Shown here piece after piece: positions 28,804-36,928 of a stretch of 64,000 nt of DNA; the stretch's first letter is position 1; each line of letters opens with the position of its first letter. Below the pieces are notes generated by a model. It was not told the origin of the DNA, did no database searches, and saw only the letters and a list, made by a program, of their open reading frames with translations. The DNA is from Nitrospira sp. (GTDB lineage Bacteria; Nitrospirota; Nitrospiria; Nitrospirales; Nitrospiraceae): positions 300,766-364,765 of the forward strand of contig JAVYIN010000003.1 in assembly GCA_035968315.1 (NCBI GenBank), given 5' to 3'. Both the position numbers and the translations under genes were made by a program.

Positions 28804-30186
28804 GTGCCCGCGCGCTTTCGCATCGAGAATCCCGCGCTCGCGCAGCCGCTGCGGCAGATTGAGCAGGTAATCCGCCGCGCCGGCGGCCGCACCTGGCTGG
28901 TCGGCGGCTGCGTGCGCGACCTCGTGCTCGGCCGGCAACCGCGCGACCTCGATCTCGAAATCCACGGCCTCCCGCCGGGGCTGCTGCACAAACTGCTCAC
29001 CGAACACGTCCCCGTGCAGTTCGTCGGCAAGGCCTTCGGCGTCTTCAAGCTGGCCGGTCTGCCGATCGACATCGCGCTCCCCACGCGCCGCCTCATGGGC
29101 GAGCCTTCCATCCCCGGACTCTTGCAACAAGCCGATCCTGACATGGACATCGACGAGGCCCTGGCCCGGCGCGATTTCACCATCAACGCCATGGCCTGGG
29201 ACCCCGACACGCTGGAACTCCGTGATCCGTTCGACGGCCGAGCGGATCTCGCCCAACGCTGCCTGCGCCATGTCTCGGACCGTTTCAGCGAAGACCCGCT
29301 CCGCGTCTTGCGCGGCATGCAACTGGCCGCCCGCTATGATCTGACCGGCGCGCCGGACACGCTGGCGCTCTGTCGAACGCTCACGCAGGATACCCTGCCC
29401 TCTGAACGAGTGTGGGATGAGTGGAAGAAATGGCTGTTGCAAGGCGCGAAACCCTCGGCGGGGCTGCACTGGCTGCATGACTGCGAGTGGCTGCGGTTCT
29501 ATCCGGAGCTCGCAGCCCTGCAGGGCTGCCCTCAAGATGCGGAATGGCACCCGGAAGGGGACGTATGGGTGCATACACTGCACTGCCTTGATGCCTTCGC
29601 CACTGAACGAACCGGCCAAAATGACGATGATCTGGCTGTGGGGCTCGGCGTACTCTGCCATGATTTTGGGAAGCCCGCCACGACAAAAGAGGAGGCGGGG
29701 CGGATCACTTCGCGCGGCCACGAACCGGAAGGCGAGGCGCCGACCAGACGTTTTCTCGAACGCCTGACCAATCAACAAGGCCTGGCAGATGAGGTCGTGT
29801 TGCTCGTCCGCTGCCACCTGCGCCCACGCCAGCTCTACGACGCTCAGGCCTCGGATAGCGCGGTCCGCCGGCTGGCCAAACAGGTCGGACGGATCGATCG
29901 CCTCGTGCGAGTGGCGCGCGCCGATCATCTGGGCCGCCCCCCTAAACCGGACGACGGCTTTCCCGCCGGCGTCTGGCTGCTAGAGAAGGCACGGAAACTG
30001 GCGGTCGAACGAGAGGCGCCGGCGCCGATCGTGATGGGCCGCCATCTGCTTGAACTGGGAGTCCCGCCAGGCCCCGCCATGGGCACGCTGCTGGAGGCCT
30101 GCTACGAAGCCCAACTGGATGGCGTGTTCTCGACCCTCGACGAGGGCCTGGCCTACGCCCGCAGAATTCACTCCGCGACGTCTTAA
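28804..30186 (+). CDS. cca: CCA-adding tRNA nucleotidyltransferase with HD domain
   Basis: A 460-residue class II tRNA nucleotidyltransferase that builds or repairs the 3' CCA end of tRNAs. The catalytic head shows VGGCVRDLVLGRQPRDLDLE (near 37), RRDFTINAMAWDP near 123 and EDPLRVLRGMQLAAR near 162. The C-terminal half is an HD phosphohydrolase domain (VHTLHCLDAF near 258, LCHDFGKPATT near 282), as in the E. coli type with repair and phosphatase roles. It starts with GTG directly after the galT stop. Confidence 0.92.
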   Translation: MPARFRIENPALAQPLRQIEQVIRRAGGRTWLVGGCVRDLVLGRQPRDLDLEIHGLPPGLLHKLLTEHVPVQFVGKAFGVFKLAGLPIDIALPTRRLMGEPSIPGLLQQADPDMDIDEALARRDFTINAMAWDPDTLELRDPFDGRADLAQRCLRHVSDRFSEDPLRVLRGMQLAARYDLTGAPDTLALCRTLTQDTLPSERVWDEWKKWLLQGAKPSAGLHWLHDCEWLRFYPELAALQGCPQDAEWHPEGDVWVHTLHCLDAFATERTGQNDDDLAVGLGVLCHDFGKPATTKEEAGRITSRGHEPEGEAPTRRFLERLTNQQGLADEVVLLVRCHLRPRQLYDAQASDSAVRRLAKQVGRIDRLVRVARADHLGRPPKPDDGFPAGVWLLEKARKLAVEREAPAPIVMGRHLLELGVPPGPAMGTLLEACYEAQLDGVFSTLDEGLAYARRIHSATS

Positions 30187-30270
30187 CCCAATCCCCCCAC
30201 TCATCACACATCCCCCATCACTTCCCCAAGCCCCTTGCTCCCTCACATATCCGCGGCATATGATCGCGGC

Positions 30271-30468
30271 ATGCAGATCCAACTCAGCCATCCCACGCGA
30301 AGTGTCGAAATCAAAGGCCCCAAGAAGGCCAAAGAGCTGCTCAAGGAGCTGAACCTCGTCGTCGAAGCACACCTCGTCATCCGCGGCGATGAACTCGTGA
30401 CCGAAGACGAAATGCTCTATGACAAGGACCTGATCGAAATCAGACCGGTGATCTCCGGTGGAAATTGA
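30271..30468 (+). CDS. Small ubiquitin-like sulfur carrier (MoaD/ThiS/TtuB type)
   Basis: A 65-residue beta-grasp sulfur carrier. Such proteins are adenylated at a C-terminal Gly-Gly by an E1-like enzyme and then carry sulfur as a thiocarboxylate. The body GDELVTEDEMLYDKDLIEI and end PVISGGN fit the family, but one Asn follows Gly-Gly, so a trim would be needed before activation. The start at 30271 gives MQIQLSHPTRS. It lies 87 bases before the TtuA-like gene, which makes a TtuB-like role in tRNA thiolation the best guess; no E1 gene is in the window. Confidence 0.82.
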   Translation: MQIQLSHPTRSVEIKGPKKAKELLKELNLVVEAHLVIRGDELVTEDEMLYDKDLIEIRPVISGGN

Positions 30469-30472
30469 AACA

Positions 30473-30543
30473 GGCACGGGGCAAGCGGCTAGGGGCACGA
30501 GGGCTGCAATTCCCTATCCCCTTGCCTCTCGCCACGAGCCTCG
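30473..30543. repeat. Intergenic repeat, family copy 3
   Basis: GGCACGGGGC (30473-30482) matches 16260-16269 and GCCTCTCGCC (30534-30543) matches 27766-27775. It fills most of the gap between the sulfur carrier and TtuA-like genes. Confidence 0.5.
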
Positions 30544-30555
30544 CGCCGTAAAAAT

Positions 30556-31509
30556 ATGAATTGCACCAAATGCAAAACCAAAGCGGTGATCGATCTGCCG
30601 CGCCACAATGCCGCCTTCTGCAAAGGCTGCTTCAACGTCTTCGTCCACGATCAGACGGCCAAGGCCATCAAGTCGCAGAAGATGTTCGGGAAGGACGACC
30701 GGATTCTGGTGGCCGTGTCCGGCGGCAAGGACAGTCTGGCGCTGTGGGACATTTTATTGAAGTTGGGCTACAAAGCCGATGCCCTCTACGTCAATCTCGG
30801 CATCGGGACCTATTCGGAAGAATCGCACCGGAAAGTCACGAAGTTTGCCGAGACCACCGCGGCGGCGCATGGCGCCACTCTCCACGTGCATACCGTCCAG
30901 GAAGAGGCCGGGGCCGGGATCAAGGAACTGGCGCAGCTGATTCATCGCCCTGCCTGCTCGGCCTGCGGCACGATCAAGCGCTACCAGTTCAACCGCGTGG
31001 CGCTGGAGCACAAGTACGACGTGATGGCGACCGGCCATAATCTGGACGACGAAGCCGCCCGCCTCCTCGGCAACGTGCTCCGCTGGCAGGAGGAATATCT
31101 GGATAAGCAGACTCCCAGCCTGCCAGCCTCGCTGGAAGGATTCGCCAAGAAGGTGAAGCCGCTCTATCGGCTCTCCGAACGGGAGCTCGCCGCCTACTCG
31201 GTCTTGAACCGGATCGACTACATCGTCGAAGAATGTCCGATGGCGAAGGGCGCGCGCACGATTCTCTATAAAGAGGTGCTCAACCGGCTGGAAACCGAAT
31301 CGCCCGGCACCAAGCAAGCGTTCTATTGGGGCTTTCTCGACAAACAGCACAAGCCGGAGACGGCGCCCACGACGATGGCGGAACGCGACCAGGCCTCTCT
31401 CCACCCCTGTTCGGTCTGCCAGCAACCGACGACCGCTGAAGTCTGCTCCTACTGCAAAATGATGGCGCGCGCCAAAACCCATTCCGCTTCGTCATGCCCA
31501 CCGGCCTGA
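30556..31509 (+). CDS. ttuA: tRNA 2-thiolation enzyme, TtuA/Ncs6-like
   Basis: A 317-residue PP-loop ATPase that activates a tRNA uridine for sulfur insertion. The N-terminal zinc ribbon is C3-x2-C6 and C22-x2-C25; the PP-loop is SGGKDS (55-60); Cys for a 4Fe-4S cluster are C134 and C137 (PACSACGTIKR) and C227 (EECPMAKG), matching the three-Cys set of Thermus TtuA; a C-terminal zinc pair is C285/C288 and C297/C300. In Thermus the partner is TtuB and the product is 2-thio-ribothymidine 54; other Ncs6-type enzymes act on U34. Which position applies is open. Confidence 0.88.
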   Translation: MNCTKCKTKAVIDLPRHNAAFCKGCFNVFVHDQTAKAIKSQKMFGKDDRILVAVSGGKDSLALWDILLKLGYKADALYVNLGIGTYSEESHRKVTKFAETTAAAHGATLHVHTVQEEAGAGIKELAQLIHRPACSACGTIKRYQFNRVALEHKYDVMATGHNLDDEAARLLGNVLRWQEEYLDKQTPSLPASLEGFAKKVKPLYRLSERELAAYSVLNRIDYIVEECPMAKGARTILYKEVLNRLETESPGTKQAFYWGFLDKQHKPETAPTTMAERDQASLHPCSVCQQPTTAEVCSYCKMMARAKTHSASSCPPA

Positions 31510-32150
31510 TCCACGACGTTCCCATACCCGGACGAAGGCTGGTACGGACAACCTTCGGGCTGATCGTGACGCTCCTCCTCATGCTCTGCGGACTCATGGA
31601 CCGTCCGGCGGCGGCAGAGGACCTTCCCGCATCGACACCTGTCGGCACCCACACCATCGGCATGGCCGCCGGCCCATTCTTTCCCGTCCGGGTGCTCTCC
31701 AGCCAATCCTCAAAACTCTTTGGAGAAGCCGTCATGCCCTCCTGGAGGGTCACGCTCACGGAACCGATTGGCTCAGGCTGGTACCAAGGCCAGTTGGCAC
31801 TCGGCGCGGAGATCGTGGCCTTTCATACCAACGAGCCGATCACCGCCTATGGCATCGGATTTACGCCGAAGCTGGTCTATACCTCCACGGCCTTTGGACG
31901 GGTGCGCCCGTTCCTCGAAGCAGGCGGAGGCCCCGTGTGGACGGATCTCGGCGGCCGGGTTCCCGAACAGCCGGGGCAATTCAATTTTCTCGTGTGGGGT
32001 GGCGCAGGCTGCTCCTACCACATGACCAGAGCCTGGACGATCGACGCCGGCTATCGCGTCATGCACATCTCCAATGCCGGGACGCGTCAGCCCAACTCCG
32101 GCCTGAACTTCGGGCTCCCCTTTCTCGGCTTGTCCTATCAAGGGTTCTGA
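31494..32150 (+). CDS. PagL-like lipid A deacylase (acyloxyacyl hydrolase family)
   Basis: A 218-residue exported outer-membrane beta-barrel. A signal peptide (to about residue 41, ending RPAAAED) precedes alternating strands (for example FTPKLVYTSTAFGRVRPF). The catalytic His-x-Ser-Asn of PagL is seen in YRVMHISNAGTRQPNSGLN near residue 185. PagL removes the 3-linked acyl chain of lipid A; I could not place the third catalytic residue with certainty. The start at 31494 overlaps the TtuA-like gene by 16 bases; a later start inside the signal peptide is possible. Confidence 0.8.
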   Translation: MPTGLIHDVPIPGRRLVRTTFGLIVTLLLMLCGLMDRPAAAEDLPASTPVGTHTIGMAAGPFFPVRVLSSQSSKLFGEAVMPSWRVTLTEPIGSGWYQGQLALGAEIVAFHTNEPITAYGIGFTPKLVYTSTAFGRVRPFLEAGGGPVWTDLGGRVPEQPGQFNFLVWGGAGCSYHMTRAWTIDAGYRVMHISNAGTRQPNSGLNFGLPFLGLSYQGF

Positions 32151-32263
32151 GCGCCCCCTCGATGGCGGTCCCGGACCGTTCTTGGCTTGCAAAGAGGGGA
32201 TTGACCCCGTAAGCTGCGAAATTATCTTCGATGTAGCGGCCCCCCAATCCAGAGAGCAGGCTC

Positions 32264-33283
32264 ATGGCAACGAGTGAACGCGACTATTATCAAGTACTGG
32301 GAATCCCCAAGTCGGCGTCGGCGGACGAGATCAAGAAGGCCTACCGCCGCCTGGCGCGCCAACTCCATCCCGACATGCACAGCGGCAGCAAGAAAACCGA
32401 GATGGAGAAGAAGTTCAAGGAGTTGAACGAGGCACACGAGGTTCTGAGCGACCCGGATAAACGCAAGAAATACGATCAGCATGGCTCGAACTGGGAACAG
32501 GCCGAAGCCTACGAGCGCGCCCGCCAGGCCGCCGAAGCACAAGGCCGGACCCAGGCCCATTCCTTCAGTGGCGAAGGCTTCTCCGATATCTTTGAAAATC
32601 TCTTCGGGGGACGAGGCCGGAGCAGCGGAGGACGGGGATTTGCGGCCCAGGGGGAGGATCTGGAAACCGAGGCTGCGCTCTCGCTGCGCGAAGTCCTCAC
32701 CGGCGTGACAAAGCGGGTGAATTTGCAAGAGCCTGCCCCCTGTCCTACCTGCAAGGGCAACGGGGCCATCAAGAATCGCCCCTGCCAGGGGTGCCTCGGA
32801 ACCGGCAGCCTCATGGAATCAAAAACGATCGAGGTAAAAATCCCGGCCGGCGTGCAGGACGGCACCAGGGTACGCGTGGCAGGCAAAGGCCAGCCCGGCA
32901 TGAATGGCGGCAAACGCGGGGATCTCTACCTCCATGTCACCATTGCGCCCGATAAGATCTTTCGCCGCCAAGGCAGCGATTTGCACGCGACGCTCCCCGT
33001 CTGGCCCTGGGAAGCCGCCATCGGCGCCGAGGTCATGGCTCCGACGCTGACCGAACCGGTGCGCGTCAAAATTCCTGCCGGGAGCCGGGCCGACAGCAAG
33101 CTGCGCCTCCGAGGCAAAGGGCTGCCGACCGCCGCAGGAGGCCACGGCGATCTCTTTCTCGTCTTGCAGATCGTGATGCCGGCCTCGTTGACCGACGAAG
33201 AACGCGCGCTCTATGCGCAACTGGGCCGCTTGCAACCGGGCGACCCGCGAGCCGAGCTGCTCGCGGCGGCGCAACGGAGCTAA
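32264..33283 (+). CDS. DnaJ-like co-chaperone with a half-size zinc region
   Basis: A 339-residue Hsp40. The J domain (1-70) has the Hsp70-stimulating HPD (QLHPDMHSG); a Gly/Phe-rich linker with [16 protein letters not shown] follows; the C-terminal substrate-binding domains reach 330. Canonical DnaJ has four CxxCxGxG repeats, CbpA none. Here only two are visible, CPTCKGNG and CQGCLGTG near residue 160, enough for a single zinc site. The gene stands alone from grpE or dnaK in this window. The start ATG at 32264 has no strong ribosome site. Confidence 0.88.
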   Translation: MATSERDYYQVLGIPKSASADEIKKAYRRLARQLHPDMHSGSKKTEMEKKFKELNEAHEVLSDPDKRKKYDQHGSNWEQAEAYERARQAAEAQGRTQAHSFSGEGFSDIFENLFGGRGRSSGGRGFAAQGEDLETEAALSLREVLTGVTKRVNLQEPAPCPTCKGNGAIKNRPCQGCLGTGSLMESKTIEVKIPAGVQDGTRVRVAGKGQPGMNGGKRGDLYLHVTIAPDKIFRRQGSDLHATLPVWPWEAAIGAEVMAPTLTEPVRVKIPAGSRADSKLRLRGKGLPTAAGGHGDLFLVLQIVMPASLTDEERALYAQLGRLQPGDPRAELLAAAQRS

Positions 33284-33314
33284 CCACACCGGACGTCCCG
33301 GAGATCCTCCCCCC

Positions 33315-33950
33315 ATGCCACTCACAGAGTATGCCCTCCTGGCCTTCAGCTCGCTCTTCGTGATTGTCGATCCGATTGCGACCGTCCCCGCCTTCCTCGC
33401 AATGACCGCGCGCGATACAGTCCAGCAGCGCCTCCGGATGGCCCGCGTGGCCTGCCTGGTCATGGTCGGCGTCCTGGCGGGATTCGCCCTCGTCGGCCAA
33501 TCCCTGTTCAATCTCCTGGGCATCACCCTCCCTGCCGTCCAAGTCGCCGGGGCGCTCGTGTTGCTTCTCGTGGCGCTGGATATGCTGCGGGCGCAGCGTT
33601 CGCCGGTGATGGAAACGGCGGCGGAAACAGAAGCCGCGAGCGCGAAGGACGACATTGCGATTACGCCCCTGGCCATTCCGATGCTGGCAGGCCCCGCCGC
33701 CATCTCCACCGTCATTTTGCTGGATGCCCAGGCCGCAGGGCTCGCGCAACGCGGTATCTTACTCGCTTGCCTTGTGGTGGTCGGTCTGGCAAGCTACATC
33801 ATTCTGGCCCTCAGCGCGACGGGCGCCAAATGGCTGCCCCCGATGGCCGAAAAGATCGTGACCCGCCTGATGGGGCTGTTGCTGGCAGCACTGGCGGTCC
33901 AGTTTCTGTTTAATGGGCTGAAGGGAACAGGCGGGCTATTACAGCCATAA
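33315..33950 (+). CDS. MarC family integral membrane protein
   Basis: A 211-residue inner-membrane protein with about six hydrophobic segments. It opens with the MarC signature (LAFSSLFVIVDPIATVPAFLAMT) and has a second conserved loop ITPLAIPMLAGPAAISTVIL near residue 117. MarC proteins were once linked to multiple antibiotic resistance, but that link has been withdrawn and transport function is unknown. A charged loop (residues 93-115) splits the two repeats. The start at 33315 follows 31 bases after the DnaJ-like stop, so they may be co-transcribed. Confidence 0.9.
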   Translation: MPLTEYALLAFSSLFVIVDPIATVPAFLAMTARDTVQQRLRMARVACLVMVGVLAGFALVGQSLFNLLGITLPAVQVAGALVLLLVALDMLRAQRSPVMETAAETEAASAKDDIAITPLAIPMLAGPAAISTVILLDAQAAGLAQRGILLACLVVVGLASYIILALSATGAKWLPPMAEKIVTRLMGLLLAALAVQFLFNGLKGTGGLLQP

Positions 33951-33995
33951 TCTCAGATCATTCATCATCTTATGACATCAACCAAGGAGGACAGT

Positions 33996-34589
33996 ATGCA
34001 ACGATCCCGTACCGCACTCTTGACGGTGAGCCTTGCAACCGCATTCAGCCTCGTGCTCGGCACGTCCGGCGTCTGGGCCGAAGGCTATGGAAAAGAAGGC
34101 CATGCCGGCAGCGGCCACAGCGCCATGGGCGGCCCTGGCATGGGCATGATGCACAGCAGCACCGGCCATCTCATCCGCCACCTTCTGAAGCATGAAAAGG
34201 AAATCGGCCTGACCGCCGACCAGGTCGCCAAGCTGAAGGAGATCCAGCTCAACTTGGACAAGACGCGCATCAAGGCGGAAGCGGATATCCAGGTCGCGGA
34301 ACGTGAATTGAAAGCCCTGACCGACGAGGAGAAATCCGATCTCGGGGCCATCGAAGCCAAGCTGAAGCAGAGCGAAGACCTGCAAGTCGGCCTGCGCCTG
34401 ACGTCGATCAAGACCAAGCGCGAGGTGTTGGGCCTGTTGACCCCGGAACAACGCGCCAAGGAAAAGAGCGAGCACGAGAAAATGATGCAGGAGCACAAGG
34501 GCAGCGGCCACGGGAACCCGCATGGCGGCGGGGCAGCCAATCCCCATGGCGGTGCCAACCCCCACAAGAGCACCCCGTCCGCGCAATAA
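33996..34589 (+). CDS. Periplasmic Spy/CpxP-like protein
   Basis: A 197-residue exported helical protein. A signal peptide (about 1-28, ending GVWA) is followed by a Gly/His/Met-rich stretch, then a helical core with two LTxxQ-like motifs (IGLTADQVAKLKEIQ and GLLTPEQRAKE) typical of Spy, CpxP and related metal-sensing proteins. The tail is rich in Gly, His, Asn and Pro (GSGHGNPHGGGAANPHGG). It probably buffers unfolded proteins or metals in the periplasm. An AAGGAGG ribosome site fixes the start at 33996 rather than the ATG at 33972. It forms a pair with the PepSY gene. Confidence 0.8.
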   Translation: MQRSRTALLTVSLATAFSLVLGTSGVWAEGYGKEGHAGSGHSAMGGPGMGMMHSSTGHLIRHLLKHEKEIGLTADQVAKLKEIQLNLDKTRIKAEADIQVAERELKALTDEEKSDLGAIEAKLKQSEDLQVGLRLTSIKTKREVLGLLTPEQRAKEKSEHEKMMQEHKGSGHGNPHGGGAANPHGGANPHKSTPSAQ

Positions 34590-34612
34590 CGCATCCACCA
34601 AGGAGGTCGCCC

Positions 34613-34966
34613 ATGAAATCCCTGAGCCTGATCCTCACGCTCACCGTCGGAACCGTCTTAGCCCTTGGCTCTCCGGCTTGGAGTGACAAGAAGAAGGACG
34701 AGGGTGGCGACATCGCCGTCCTGGTGAAAGAAGCCAAACTCACCATCGATCAAGCGGTCAAGGCCGCGACCGACAAGGTGCCAGGCACGGTGGTCGAAGC
34801 GGAACTCGAAAAGAAGCACGACAAGATCGTCTGGGAAGTGGAAGTGCTGGGCGCGGATGGGAAGGTGACGGAAGTGTGCATCGACGCCGTGACCGGAGCC
34901 GTGCTCGACACCGAAGCCAAAGACAAGAAAGACGAAAAGAAAAAAGAAGGCAAGAAAGGAAAGTAA
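34613..34966 (+). CDS. Secreted PepSY domain protein
   Basis: A 117-residue exported protein: signal peptide about 1-24, then a PepSY domain (LTIDQAVKAATDKVPGTVVE and KIVWEVEVLGADGKVTEVCIDAVTG), and a Lys-rich tail (KDKKDEKKKEGKKGK). PepSY domains are small inhibitory or binding modules in the periplasm and often sit next to metal- or envelope-stress genes. It lies 23 bases after the Spy-like gene with its own AGGAGG site, so both are likely one unit. Confidence 0.87.
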   Translation: MKSLSLILTLTVGTVLALGSPAWSDKKKDEGGDIAVLVKEAKLTIDQAVKAATDKVPGTVVEAELEKKHDKIVWEVEVLGADGKVTEVCIDAVTGAVLDTEAKDKKDEKKKEGKKGK

Positions 34967-35009
34967 TTCCTGCCTTCTCATTTCTCAACCATAGGTCGAC
35001 TGCTCCCCA

Positions 35010-35132
35010 GGCTGATCAAAATGCCGTCCAGCAAGGCCGCAAGGAGAGAGGGCCCCGAGGCGTACGCAGGCAGGGTACGTTGAGGGGGCCGAACGACTGA
35101 GAACGAAGCTGGAGGGCATTTTCAGCAGCCTG
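35010..35132. repeat. REP-like structured element before ilvD
   Basis: AGGCTG..AAAATGCC..TCCAGC (35010-35033) pairs with GCTGGA..GGCATTTT..CAGCCT (35109-35132). Nested inside are GGCCCC/GGGGGCC and CGTAC/GTACG stems. The end arms frame a 123-base folded unit that stops a few bases before the ilvD ribosome site. It resembles dispersed intergenic repeats that I associate with Nitrospira genomes, from memory only. Confidence 0.6.
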
Positions 35133-35144
35133 AAAGAGGATGTT

Positions 35145-36818
35145 ATGCCGAAAGAGTTAAAGCTCAAGAGTCACGATCTGCTGGTTGGCCCGGGCCGGGC
35201 ACCGGCCCGGGCGATGTTGAAAGCGGTCGGGTTCACCGACGAAGATCTCTCCAAACCGATCGTCGGTGTGGCCAACACCTGGATCGAGGTCATGCCCTGC
35301 AATTACCATTTGCGGCGGCTCTCGGAACGGGTGAAAGCCGGCATTCGCGCGGCGGGCGGGACGCCGATCGAGTACAACACCATCGCCGTGTCCGATGGCA
35401 TTTCCATGGGCACGGAAGGCATGAAGGCCTCCTTGATCAGCCGGGAAGTGATCGCGGATTCGATCGAGCTGGTGGCTCGCGGCCATCTGTTCGATGCCGT
35501 CGTAGCGCTCTCCGGCTGCGACAAAACCATTCCCGGCACCGTGATGGCGCTCGCCCGGCTGAATCTGCCCTCGGTGATGCTCTATGGCGGATCGATCATG
35601 CCCGGCCAATTCCAGGGGCATGACGTGACAATTCAGGACGTCTTCGAAGCCGTCGGCAAACATGCCTGCGGCAACATGACGAACGCCGAGCTGAAGGATC
35701 TGGAAGACCATGCCTGCCCGGGACCCGGCGCGTGCGGAGGCCAGTTTACCGCCAACACCATGGCCATTGCCTTCGAGTTCCTCGGGATGTCGCCCATGGG
35801 CCGCAACGGCGTCCCCGCCATGGATCCGCACAAAGATGACGTCGCCTTTGAATGCGGCAAGATGGTGATGGACTTGATCAAGCGGGATCTCCGCCCGAAG
35901 CAGATCATCACCCGCAAGTCGCTGGAGAATGCGATTGCCGCCGTGGCGACGACCGGCGGATCGACGAACGCCGTGCTGCACTTGCTGGCCGTCGCCCGCG
36001 AGATGGGCGTGAAGCTGACCATCGACGACTTCGACAAACTGAACCGCAAAGTGCCGCTTCTCGCGGACCTCAAACCGGGTGGTCATTACACGGCCTCGGA
36101 CCTCTTTGCGGCGGGCGGCACCACCTTGGTTGCCAAACGCTTGCTGGACGCCGGCCTGTTGCACGCGAATCAGCCCACGGTCACCGGCCGGACTATCGGC
36201 GAGGAAGCTGCCACAGGGAAAGAAACGCCGGGGCAACAAGTCCTGCGCCCGCTCTCGAACCCCATCAAGCCCACAGGCGGATTGGTCATTTTGAAGGGCA
36301 ACTTGGCGCCGGAAGGCTGCGTGGTGAAAGTCGCCGGACATTCCATTATGAAGTTCCAGGGCCCGGCGAAGGTCTATGAGCGGGAAGAAGATGCCTTTGC
36401 CGCCGTGAAAGCAGGACGGATCAAGGCAGGCGATGTCGTGGTTATTCGTTACGAGGGCCCGTCAGGCGGCCCCGGCATGAGAGAAATGCTGGGCGTCACG
36501 GCGGCGATCGTGGGGGCCGGGCTGGGCGACTCCGTCGCCCTGCTCACCGATGGACGGTTCTCCGGGGCCACACACGGCCTCATGGCCGGCCATGTCGCCC
36601 CGGAAGCCATCAAAGGCGGACCGATCGGCGCGGTCAAGACCGGCGATCTCATCACCTTCGATATCGCCAAGCGTCGTTTGGATGTGGCTCTCACCGAGAA
36701 GGAAATCAAAGCGCGCTTGAAGAAAGTGAAACATCCCAAGCCGCGCTATACCACCGGAGTGTTTGGCAAGTACGCCCGCCATGTCTCCTCGGCATCGGAA
36801 GGGGCGATCACGACCTAG
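35145..36818 (+). CDS. ilvD: Dihydroxy-acid dehydratase
   Basis: A 557-residue IlvD/Edd family enzyme that dehydrates dihydroxy acids to 2-keto acids in isoleucine and valine synthesis (and the pantothenate branch). Fe-S cluster Cys lie in [30 protein letters not shown] and [18 protein letters not shown]; the C-terminal [22 protein letters not shown] block is the family signature. The length fits the short archaeal/bacterial IlvD group. Edd is less likely because no other Entner-Doudoroff genes are near. It starts behind the REP-like element. Confidence 0.95.
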   Translation: MPKELKLKSHDLLVGPGRAPARAMLKAVGFTDEDLSKPIVGVANTWIEVMPCNYHLRRLSERVKAGIRAAGGTPIEYNTIAVSDGISMGTEGMKASLISREVIADSIELVARGHLFDAVVALSGCDKTIPGTVMALARLNLPSVMLYGGSIMPGQFQGHDVTIQDVFEAVGKHACGNMTNAELKDLEDHACPGPGACGGQFTANTMAIAFEFLGMSPMGRNGVPAMDPHKDDVAFECGKMVMDLIKRDLRPKQIITRKSLENAIAAVATTGGSTNAVLHLLAVAREMGVKLTIDDFDKLNRKVPLLADLKPGGHYTASDLFAAGGTTLVAKRLLDAGLLHANQPTVTGRTIGEEAATGKETPGQQVLRPLSNPIKPTGGLVILKGNLAPEGCVVKVAGHSIMKFQGPAKVYEREEDAFAAVKAGRIKAGDVVVIRYEGPSGGPGMREMLGVTAAIVGAGLGDSVALLTDGRFSGATHGLMAGHVAPEAIKGGPIGAVKTGDLITFDIAKRRLDVALTEKEIKARLKKVKHPKPRYTTGVFGKYARHVSSASEGAITT

Positions 36819-36854
36819 GAAGAAACGGTCTGTCTGGTCTCTTCGGTCTATCTA

Positions 36855-36883
36855 GTCTGTCTGGCCTGAACCGCCAGACAGAC
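36855..36883. terminator. Bidirectional terminator hairpin
   Basis: GTCTGTCTGG (36855-36864) pairs perfectly with CCAGACAGAC (36874-36883) between convergent genes. The left arm is part of a short run of GGTCTGTCT-like units starting near 36828. Confidence 0.65.
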
Positions 36884-36928
36884 GACCGAGGCCATCACGC
36901 GTCACCTCATCACAACACGTTGGTGTCG

